Assembly: GCA_019054805.1 (NCBI GenBank)
Contig: JAHQIY010000004.1
Span: forward strand, 6,882,001 to 6,946,000
DNA length: 64,000 nucleotides
Reading direction: 5' to 3'
From: Brachionus manjavacas
Taxonomy: Eukaryota > Rotifera > Eurotatoria > Ploima > Brachionidae
In this document: piece by piece, positions 24,274 to 34,564 of the stretch
How the letters are laid out: every line of letters begins with the position of its first letter
How positions within the stretch are numbered: position 1 is the first letter of the stretch
Program-made: the position numbers and the translations under genes
The notes under the pieces: generated by a model
The model's input: the letters and a program-made list of their open reading frames with translations, nothing else
The model's database searches: none
Told to the model about the DNA's origin: nothing

Positions 24274-27200
24274 ATGAGCTCGTTATTGAACAAAGAAAAT
24301 CTCATCGAGGATCTGGATGAAGATTTAGGCGATGAAATGCAAGAAATTAAGGCCAAGAGAGCCAAAATCGATGAACCCATAGAAGATTTTCATGATAAAA
24401 AATTGGATGCATTTCTAAATTGGTGCAAGACTAATAGAATATTTATTGACTACGATAAGGTTAAAATAGTAAGTCGTGGTACGAGCCATAATTATGGAAT
24501 GATCGCAATCAAAGATATAGATAAAGATGAAATTTTGAGCAGAATTCCTAAATCAGTAATCCTCGATCCCAATACTACTCAAATAAATGATGTTCTGGCG
24601 AAAAGTAATGCTAGTTTAGTTTATAGTTAAAAATTTTAATTTTTTTTCCTAAGATTCTAAGAGTTTAAAATCAAAAAGTAATTGGTCAAAATTGATCATT
24701 AGTTTGATGTTTGAAATTAGCAATTCTAGCTCAAAATGGAGAGAGTATCTCGACTGCTTTCCTAATTATGACATATTTGATTTACCAATGTTCTGGGAAA
24801 CGTAAATATATTTTTTTTAAATAAATTATTATTTCTTTAAAATTCTAATTTTTTACAGTCAAAACTAAATAACTATGATCTAGAATATGCAAAGCTGTAT
24901 AAAAGAATAAGAAACAAAAATAAACAAAAATAAAGTGATTAACAAAAATTACCTCCTAAACTTTTGAATGAGCCTTAGAAGTTTATTTTAATTGAACTAA
25001 TTAATTTAAGAAAAGTCTGTAAATTTTTTAAATTAATAAAAAGAAAATGATTAGAAACTACAGTAAAATGATAAAATTTGTATCCCTATCAAAAATAGTC
25101 AACAAAAAATTTTAAATGACTGTGTCGGATAAAGGGATGTTATTTCTAGAGGATTTTTAAGTATTTGCAGAATAATTTTTTTGAATTAAAACTTTTTTGA
25201 TATTTTTTTATTAAGCTGAGTAAAAAATAAAATTTCCTTTTTTTAGAAAAAAAAAGAATTTTAAACCCGAATTTTGATTATTTAATTAAATTTTATGTGT
25301 GTTATTTTTTTTTCAATAATAATTTTTTTCACATTTTTTTTTAACAATTTTAAAATAAATTCATCATTTAAAATTTTTGAAAAAAAAAATTTCTAATTAA
25401 AAGCACTCTAAAAATGAGTGTAAAAACAATCACTTAGGATAAAAAAAGATACGGGTAATTAAAAATGACACAATTTCTGCTGCTTGAAGGTTAAATGCCT
25501 TTCTTTTAAAATTTCAAATCAAATTTTTGTTCAATTAAAATGAAATTTAAAATGAAATTTTTCAAAGGTAAAATTTAATAATTCGAATATTTAAGTTTTT
25601 GAGGTGAACGACCCAGAAGAGATCCTTAATCAAGATATACAAGGTTCGATTAACCAGTGCACAAAACATTGATGAATATGCATTATACAAAAAATCAAAG
25701 ATTAACTTAAATTGAAAATTTGTGTAGTTTTTTCCATTTTTTTTTACACTAAATATACTTAACAATTCAGTTACCAGTTAATCTATCAATTAAACTAATA
25801 AAAATAAATTTTAAAAAGTCATGATAATAAGATGACTTTTGTATATTTGGAGAAATTTTGATCAGAATTTATGTAAGGTCGTATGTTTATGTAAAATTTT
25901 TAGAAATAACTTAGAAAATTTACTACAAAGTTCTAAGTATTTAATTATGCGTGTTTAAAAAAAAAAGTTTACAAATATTTTCAATGTTCTTCAAAATAAT
26001 CAATTTTATTTTTTATTATTTTTAAAGTGGTTAATTAAAAATTTAAGTTAATCAAAAGAAGTAAAAATTAGATAATGTGTAAGATATTTTTGGGAAACAA
26101 ATAGATTAGACTTTAGAATTAAAATAATAAATTTAATTGCTGATGTTCTTAGAATCAAAATAAAAAAAAATCTTTTTGTTTGTTTTAATCAATAGCATTA
26201 ATTTTGACCCATGATTCATAAACTCTGGACTGAACATTAATCACAAAATTTCCATAGAATATTTTCTTTATGTTTAAAATTTAATTTTTTAGTTTTTTAT
26301 TAAAAGAAATTTTTTGTGAGATTTTAATCTTGGCAAAAATTATCCAGAAACCATATTAAATTTGATAATAAGATTTTTAATTTCTTAGACTGTAGCTTAA
26401 GAAATATCTAAACAATTTGAAAATGACAAATTTAAATTTTAGATCGGAACTTAAATCTTGGTTAGAGTACACATGCATACCAAAGAATGTGGCCATTGAT
26501 TTGGACAACATGAAAAATGAATTTGAAAACATAATAAAACCATTCTTAGAGCAAAATAGACAGCAATTTGAGTATGAATAAATAACCATTTTACCTTTTT
26601 ATTATTAAATTAACTTAAGTGAAAAATGCTTTAATTTTGATTATTACAAAAAAATTGTCGGATTTATTATGGCTTACAGCTTTAGAGATCCAAACGAAGA
26701 TGTAAGCCATTTAAATGAATATTTATGAAAATTGAGTTGAAAAATTAATTTTATAAGCCAGAAGACCCGGACGCGATCGGACCAATGATGGTTCCAGTAG
26801 GTGATGTCCTAAACCACATCGCCAAAAACAATTCCCAAATTAGGTTTGAACAAAATGAACTTTTAATTGTATCTATCAAACCTATTAAACAAGTAAAAAT
26901 TCACGAAATAAATCAAGTAAAGAAATTTTATATTTTTTTTACTAAGGATGAAGAAATCTTTAACACATATGGGGAACATTCAAACTCAGACTTATTACAC
27001 ATGTATGGTTTTGCGGAAATTTTCCCTCATAACATTTTTGACGCGGTCGAAATTCCCACCAAATGTTTTATTGAAGCCTTTAGAAAAGAAAAAATAGACC
27101 CAATTGAAGTTGCTAATAAAAAAATTGAAACTCTACTTGAAATGGAGCTAATCGATCGAAGTGCAAGTATCATCATTGGATATGATGGAATTCTCAATGA

Positions 27201-27710
27201 AGAAGAGTGTTTACATATTTTACAAGTATTTTTTAAAATAATTTGATAATAAGTTTAATAAATTGGTACGAAAAGATATATTCGATGCCAGTGGATGATT
27301 TTAGCGAGTTTTTGGAAAACGACTGTGAGCTTTTATCTGACGAAGAGTGGGACAATTTTTCTTTATTGAATGGTACAAATTAAATACAAATCTAATTAAT
27401 AGATTGATCTTTGATTTTTTTAGAGAATATTTATAAGATACCAATTGATTGGAAAGATTTGATTAGAGAGTAAAATTTAAAGATATAATAGATAAATAAA
27501 ATAAAGCTAATTATTTAAAATTATAGTTCATGTAATCTCCATACTGATCATTTAAAGATGACTTTAGAGAAATTGAATTCAATTGAGCCAGAGCCAGTTG
27601 ATGATCAAGTTAAACAGAATAAAATTGTTCACCGACTGAATTTGTCCAAAATACTCATTGATAGCCAGCTTAAACTGATACACAATTTCATCACTTGTTT
27701 AGATAAATAA
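24274..27710 (+). CDS. SETD6: SETD6, SET-domain N-lysine methyltransferase
   Basis: Nine exons: 24274-24613, 24654-24801, 26443-26571, 26620-26701, 26758-26892, 26947-27225, 27276-27372, 27424-27469 and 27527-27710. They total 1,440 nt, 479 aa, close to the vertebrate length. The first junction could instead be 24618/24662. SETD6 methylates lysines of non-histone substrates such as RelA, using SAM. Landmarks: FLNWCKTNRI and SRGTSHNYGMIAIKDI (start of SET), LPMFWE, MAYSF, then MMVPVGDVLNHI and DEEIFNTYGEHSNSDLLHMYGF, which hold the SAM/substrate-binding core (NH and the YG motif). The C-terminal Rubisco-LSMT-like substrate domain includes LNSIEPEPVDD. Intron 2 is 1,641 nt while the others are 40-57 nt. 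The intron at 26893-26946 is in frame without a stop. AATAAA lies at 27757. Confidence 0.92.
24802..26442. other. Long intron 2 of SETD6
   Basis: The large intron is needed because the exon at 26443 continues the conserved sequence after MFWE in phase. It is very AT-rich with no recognised element. A good pyrimidine tract and AG at about 24850-24858 would give a normal-sized intron but leads at once to a stop. Confidence 0.7.
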
Positions 27711-28605
27711 AATCGAACCTTACTCACTCAATCTCAATTCAATTTGTAATTATATCAATAAAAAAAATTAAATTATAAATTTTTAAATTTTTTAAAAATT
27801 TCCAGTACTGCCGTTTTAAAAACAAAGATAATTTTATTTTATGATAAGAGTTTTCATAAAAAATTCAGGTTAAATCTACAGGCTAGTGACCTTTGTTTAT
27901 AGGAGACCGATTAACACTTTATTCATTTAAATATTAAATTAATAAAAGTAATTATGAATAAAAGATTCATTTGAAAAAAATTATGAACTGTAAAATTTAA
28001 TATTTTTAATTTGAAAAAATATATCGTCTATTGGAAGTATCGGGACGTTAATTAAATCCTTCATACATTTTGATAGTTTAAAAATACTATTCTAGAAAAA
28101 CTGCGTAAATTTATATGTAAAACATAAAAGAGTATTAAAAATAACATAAAAACAATCTTCATGAAACTAAGACGATGCTTTCTAAAAACTCGGTCATCAA
28201 TTCACTTTTTACATAAAAAATGAAAAAAAAATGGAATTATTTGATTTTCATTTTAATGTTTATAAAAATTAAATTTACAAAAATATTGATTTTGAATTCT
28301 CAAAAACAAAAAGTTCCAATGAAGAATTTAGAGCTGATTAAGAATCCTAGAAGCAATGCTCTAAAAAAATTCACTTTGTTTGGAAGCGTATTGTTCAAAA
28401 AAAATTTAAGATTAATCTTAATTTTTGATCTTTTCTTCAAAAATTTATCGCTTTTGATTTACAAGACAAAAAAAATTCATTTTTAAAATACAACCAAAAA
28501 TAACCTAAATTTTAAATTTTCTTAATAATTTCAATTTTGCGATTTATTCTAAGACCCTTTATTTGTTTAGAAGTTATTTAAAAATTAAAAAAGAATAGTA
28601 AAAGA

Positions 28606-28977
28606 ATGGAAGATGAACCTTTCGATGAAATATATTGTGTTGATACTGATTTTTTTAAGTTTCAATCCGCAGACGAATGTGATAACAATTTTAACTTTTT
28701 AAAACCTGAATTATTTGTTTTTTTTTGTAAATTAAAAGTAGAACAAGATCAATCTTTTTCTGGACAGAAATTATATTTTTTTAATGAAGATGAAAAAAGA
28801 GTTTTCAAGATCTGCGGTAATTAACTTATAAAAATTTTAACTTTTAATCAATTTACCTTTTTTCTTTAAAAGGACAAAAGTTAAAATTTGATTTCTTTAA
28901 AATTATCAAAGATGAATATCTAGTCGTAATTTTTTGTTCAATTGGCAAAATAAGCATATTTCTTGCAAATATCAGTG
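28606..28977 (+). CDS. Two-exon gene fragment, unknown protein
   Basis: Exon 28606-28816 starts MEDEPFDEIYCVDTD and ends at a GTAATT donor. Exon 28873-28977 continues in phase (GQKLKFDFFKIIKD, VVIFCSIGKISIF) and ends at GTAAAT. Beyond it I find no further exon before repetitive sequence. The alternating hydrophobic segments could be the start of a beta-propeller-like protein, but that is only an impression. It may be a truncated gene or one whose later exons I cannot see. Confidence 0.45.
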
Positions 28978-30496
28978 GTAAATATTTATTTTTTTAAACT
29001 AATTTTTAAATTTTGGAAAATTACGTAAATTTACGAAAGTAAAAATCATAAATTTAAAATATTTAAATTAAAATTTGATAAATTATTTAGTATTATTTTT
29101 CGTTAATTGTTATAAAAATAAAATTTCCAAATTCAATAGCAAAATCGTCAATTTAGTGATTTAATTATAAAATGTAAATTTAATTTTTTTTAAATATTTT
29201 TATTTTGGCATGTTCTAAATCAATGGCCGATGCTCATGCTCCTTTCTTGCCTTCATTGGTAATGAAACTTTAAACACTGGTTCGATTAATCAAAAGATTA
29301 AAATGCTCTAATTTGTTTTCTTCAGAGGTACGATGAAAAATTCTCAAAAATTGAAATATTACAATTTTGATTTTTCTTTTAAATATTTTTGATCAAACAT
29401 AAACTTTTTCCAAGCGTATTTGGTCACATATTTGTTAGACGTGCTTATGATTTGAAATCACCAAATTGATTTAATTAGAGAGCCTTCCAACAAAAAACCT
29501 CCAAAGAAAACAAATTATAGATCATTTTAATTAATTCTGCACAAAATAAATTAATTGATTAATAAATCTTCGGAATGTTCGTTGAGTATATCATCTTCAT
29601 AATGACATAATCAAAGCTAGCCTATAACTTCCTTATTTAATTTTATTGTTTTCAAAAATTGAAGAACCCATGATGCCAAAAACTTGTTAGATTAACCAAA
29701 ACCACATCTTGAGAATCATTAAAAAATAATGTTAATATTTCACGCACACAGTCTGCTGTAGCTCTTATTCTTATTTTATTCTTTTTTATTTTTTTTACTT
29801 TAATTATTACTTACCCAATTCACTATTTTTTTTGAAATTACTAAAAACAATGTTTTTTTTTCATGCGGCTGAAAGAAAGGACTAAGATCCATTCCAAACT
29901 GCCGGGGTTTAAACCCAAACTATATTTTTTAAATAAATAAAAATAATGTTAATATTTATTGAAAATTGAATTGCTAAATTTTTTTAAATGAAAATTTTAG
30001 CATTGATCTTTTGATCATTAACTTATCATGCGCTAATAAACTAATTGTTAAGCAAATGAGTTATAAGAAGAAATATTTTTTTTAATTATTCAAAATTATT
30101 CTATTAAGAAATATAATTAATATGAAAGGTATTAAATTAAAGGTTTATTTAATTGAAAAAAAATTATTTGCTGAAATTTTTAACTTTTGGTGAATAATTT
30201 AAATAAAATAATTGACAATACATTTTTTCAAGGCTTTTGTAGCACTTAAAGTTTTATTTGAAATTATTTTAAAGTCTTTTAACATTTATAGATATTTTAT
30301 TAATGAATTTATGAATTGTTGCCGATACTTTTCATAGATTATTAATGTATGATCTTAATTCAAAAATATTATTTTTTTTAAAATAACAATCAAAAAAATA
30401 ATAAAATCTTTGAATAAGAAAATTAGCTCCAATTTCTTAAATCGATACTTGGTAATGAATTACATGATGTTTTTGCATTCCTAAACATAAAAATAT
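28978..30496. other. Intergenic region, no supportable gene
   Basis: AT-rich. A short GC-richer stretch near 29870-29925 contains a tRNA T-arm-like GGGGTTTAAACCC but no complete cloverleaf. Nothing else is recognised. Confidence 0.5.
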
Positions 30497-32476
30497 TTAA
30501 TGAAAAAAAAATTTTTTAAAAAAGTACTCTTGACTTGGAATCTCAAAGGCTCTTTTTTGGATAATTGTAATATCAAAATCATTACAAATCAGTCTTGCCA
30601 TCGTTATTTTTTTATCTCGTTTAACTGATTGAGTCTAAATGATGTGATTGATGGACCATTTTCGTAATAAAATCTATCACCTCCTTTCAAATAAGAAAAC
30701 TGATTCCCAATTATGCAAGCAAAAGTTGGGCCAACCACTCCTCCTGGTACTGGCGTTTCAAATAAGCCACCCAAATACAAATCTATGTCTTCAACTCGAC
30801 TTAAAGTTTTAATAATTATAGAAAATCAACAAAAATAAAGAATCTATTGTACTTGTACAATGAACGAAGTTTATTTTCCTTCGAAGGAATCATGACTTCA
30901 AGTAAAGTCTCAAAATCAGTTGGCTTTGTCCCACCACAAATATCCCTGTATTTATAATATGGAGGTATTCCGTGATCTCGACCGCGGTTTATATTAGCTG
31001 CTAAGAGATCAATAGCAGTTATTCTATTATCTGGCTGTACATTTTCAAACAAATGATTCTGTAAAGTATCAGCAAAGTTGGAATCAAGCTTAGCGGCTTA
31101 ATCATCTAATAGTCCGCTTAAAATTGATTCCAAGCCACCTGCGGCTGGACTTTTAAAATAAAAAAAATTAAATAAATATTTTGATTAACTTAAAAAAATT
31201 ACTTATAAGCCTCTGCAGTTTTGAAAATTGTTTTGGAAATATTTAGGCTTATAGCTATTGGTGTGCCAAATGGAGAGAGTCTGGAAAAAAAAATTTTTGA
31301 CACACTATGTCCTTACCTAAATGCTGCTGTAGCGAATTCATTCGCGATTGAAGGATTTATTTTTGGGTCATACTTTTGATAAAAATCTGTTTCATTTAGA
31401 GAAAACAAATTGAGTGCTTTAACATAAACGCGACCAATTATTAGTGGTAGCCATTCGTTAAAGATTATGGGTTGGTAAATAGCTATTAGGATTTTCCGTG
31501 TTTCAAAAAAAAGTGTTTGGTCATTCAAACTTGGATTCAAACGACTAAGTTCGCTGGCTATTCTGCTGTGTTCCCGCATCAAAAGGGTATGTATGGCAAT
31601 CAGGCCTAAGTTTTCGTTGCCACGATCTTCTCCGGTGTTAAAACAAAGTGACATTATGTCATCTAGATTGCAATTCGAATCAGGTAATCTAGTCAGATAA
31701 GGCCGATGTTAGAATAAACCAGGAGAAGTTTTTAAAAGTCCTGAAAAAAAAAATTTCATAAGAGATAAAATTGACCTCCTATGCCAAGTCTCAATTGAGC
31801 ATTTCTGTCATTGTTCGATCCATAGACAGACGAGGCATCTATAAACGAAGTAACTTTATTAATTTGTTCTCTTGATTTAAATTGACAATCAAGTTGCGGA
31901 AAAGCTGATTGTGTTCGAGCAAAACTCATGCAGGACAATTTAATTATGTTTTCTTCTTTAGGAATTTTGACCGAAATGCAATTTTCATTTTGTTCACTAC
32001 AATCACATGCTAGAGTTTCTCCGCTGGGTTCTTTAAAAATATAATTAATTTTGTTAGTGGGACGAAATTCGATTTAAACCTGTAGTTGACGGAGCACTGG
32101 ATAAATCGAATGCTACAAGTTGACCAAAAAAGGTTGACAAGTGATTTACGATCTGTTCATTTTGAGTCCCTTTCATGGCCGCAGATATACTTAGAAATCG
32201 AGGGTTTGGTAATTCAAATCCATTAATAGAAGTAACTCTTTGTTTACCAAATCCATCTTCATATTGAGAAGGCAAAACTCTCTTGAATGGTAAAAATGCT
32301 TTGCCATACCATGGACTGAGGAGGTTGTTACAGCTTCCGTCAAAACCAGAATAAGGACTGTTAGGATCGCAATTAAAGTTAGACCTTTTTAGTTGACATT
32401 GCGGTGTGGCGATAAAATCATTGAATGCCAATTGAAACTTAAACAATGTAAAAATTGTGCACAACTCGAAAATCAT
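30497..32476 (-). pseudogene. Animal haem peroxidase (peroxidasin-like), decayed
   Basis: Six exons on the minus strand: 32080-32476, 31776-32030, 31317-31740, 31203-31280, 30853-31149 and 30604-30799. Phases agree throughout (549 codons). Family marks: FDGSCNNLLSPWYGKAF, REQINKVTSFIDASSVYGS, EDRGNENLGL, HTLLMREHSRIASEL, NEFATAAFR, LLAANINRGRDHGIPPY and [14 protein letters not shown]. It is broken. TAA codons interrupt it at 31709-31711 (after KTSPGLF) and 31098-31100 (after SGLLDD). At 30604-30613 an A-run shifts the conserved MARLICND out of frame, extending to 30497. The distal motif reads GQLVAFD where active enzymes have Asp-His-Asp, and the proximal Phe-Gly-His-Thr motif reads FGT. The distal Arg/Glu (DRGNE) remains. 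The N-terminus looks like a weak signal peptide. Confidence 0.85.
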
Positions 32477-33000
32477 TTTTCAATAGCATTCAATAGAATT
32501 ATATCCAAGATTGTTTATTTTTTTAAGTAAATAAAAATTATTTAGAATATTAATTTTTCAGCAATTTTACTTTAATTTAGAATCACTAAAAGTTTTAAAG
32601 CCAAACTATTCTGGAACTTCTATTTTTAACACAATTTAAAACTAAAAAATTTCTTAAATTTGTCTTTTTTTAAAGAGGTGCAAAAAATTCAAAAAAATAT
32701 TTCACTGAAAAAGTGTACAAAGAGTCTATTATTGTAATTCTTACACGCCAGAAAAGATGATTTTAAGAGACTTGGTTAAATTATAAATAAAAATAAGAAC
32801 TATTTATTTGGTATTTTAATAATTTGATTAGAAAATTATTATTAAACATCTAATAATAATAATGATAAGCTGCAGCAGGGAACGAGACTAGGTGTAGTGT
32901 CACTATGATAGCTGTCTTTCTGAGTTGAATTTAATATAGAATCCATGGTGGTCTATTTATATATTAAAATTCGATTATTTTTCTCATTCAATTGATGCAT

Positions 33001-33110
33001 AATTATCCGAACTGAGTGACATGTGACTGTAGAATCTTTTACATGTTATAATCGCGTGTCACTAAAAAGAAAGCTCTTTTTTAAAAACAAGTCACTCAAT
33101 TCGGATAATT
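33001..33110. mobile_element. Small MITE-like inverted repeat
   Basis: A 110-bp unit with 20-bp terminal inverted repeats: AATTATCCGAACTGAGTGAC at the left, and the right end matches its reverse complement with one difference. No coding sequence. Target-site duplication is not clear. Confidence 0.7.
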
Positions 33111-34330
33111 ACGTTATAATTCGTTTCAATTTTTTTTTCACTCCATCTGTCCAACTAGCATTTGAAATTTTTAAAAACTTGGCATATATTATATGGATTA
33201 TTATTAAATGGGTATTTATATTAATTATTTGGGTGTAAAAACAAATATTTTTTGGGTATTTATTTTTTTGTCAAAATTAATAAATAAAAGAAATAAAAAC
33301 TGGGTACATGAAAATTATTTTCGAGTATTATAAAAATTATAATTGAATATTATATTATTTAATTATATTATTATATTATTAATACATTTAATAAATTAAT
33401 TAATAATTAATAAATATTTAATACCCATTTAATTACATATTATATCACTGGGCCACTCACTAGTCTTGCAATCAAAAAAAAATTCACTTGTCTTATTTTG
33501 GTTAGTTGTTTACTAAATTTTTGTTTGTGTCCTCGGATACTGTTTGAAGGATCGTCTTTTTTATATCTTTATATCTTTACGTTTAATTCTGAATCTGTAA
33601 ATCTTTTTTTTAAATTTAGTTTTGAAACTTATTATTTCATTAAGCAATACAATTTCTGAGAAAAATATAGCTAAAAACTTGGAGAAAGTCTATAGTGTCA
33701 TTAGGAAAAACAATCAAGATTATCATAGAAAATTTTAAAACAATCCTGATTTTTGTTTACCTTTTTCCTATTGGAAAATTGAACGTTTTTTTTTTAAATA
33801 AGCTGACAATTAAAGAGTTGATTTTTCGTATTTATTGATTAAAAATTCAGCTGACTATTCACTATTATTAACAAAAGAGCAATTCACTATCTCAAAAAGT
33901 TGAATGCAATTCTATTTACGATTTGTGATTCAAAGTCAACCTGTTCCACAAAATTTAGTTTCTGCTTTGTCATCTTTCACACAACTACATTTAGTTAAAC
34001 TAGAGCCATTATAGTTATTTCCTGTAAATGCTAAAAAACATGGCAAAAAATTTATGTTGCTCGGACTTTTTTTAAAAAAAATTAAAAGCCTTTTTATTTT
34101 TTCATGTTATTTTAATTTTTTTTTATATAATATTTTAAATTTATTTTAATTTTAGATTTTGTTGCTTTAAATTTTTATTTTCTTTTTAATTTGAAGGAGC
34201 TTTAGCTCGGCACAAAAAAAAAATTTCTAACTTTCATTTTTATCCGAAAACGAGGAGAGAAGAAGGATAACAAACATTCAGGTTAAAAATCAATTCGACC
34301 TTTAAAAATCAAGCAAAAAATCTAAAGAAA

Positions 34331-34494
34331 GTGTTGGACAACATCTTTATATCATAAATTACCTTAGAAAGAAGATCATTTAAAGTTTTTTATTATAAAA
34401 AAATAATATTTTTCAAATAGAAAAATTATTCGATTTAATAATCGACTAAAAAAATTAGTCGATTATTGATAATCGATTGCCAACACTACTTAAG
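34331..34494. mobile_element. Possible hAT-type MITE end(s) upstream of the NTPase-nuclease gene
   Basis: Right end 34441-34494 contains nested palindromes (AATCGACTAA / TTAGTCGATT and ATCGATT). It ends CCAACACT, resembling hAT terminal inverted repeats (AGTGTTGG). A matching AGTGTTGGACAA occurs at about 34330. No 8-bp duplication was found, so this is tentative. Confidence 0.35.
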
Positions 34495-34564
34495 GTTCGT
34501 AAATTTTATAAGTTTTTAGAAAAAAATTAAACTATTTATTTTATTCAAATTTTAAAAGAGTCTT

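Noticed and set aside
26377-26589. 70-codon minus-strand open frame
   Set aside because: It lies opposite SETD6 exon 3, whose plus-strand translation matches the family.
28220-28486. 88-codon Lys/Ile/Phe-rich open frame
   Set aside because: Composition is that of translated AT-rich non-coding DNA; no motif or splice support.
29870-29925. GGGGTTTAAACCC, resembling a pol III B box/T-arm
   Set aside because: A self-complementary 12-mer alone is insufficient; no cloverleaf or A box could be placed.
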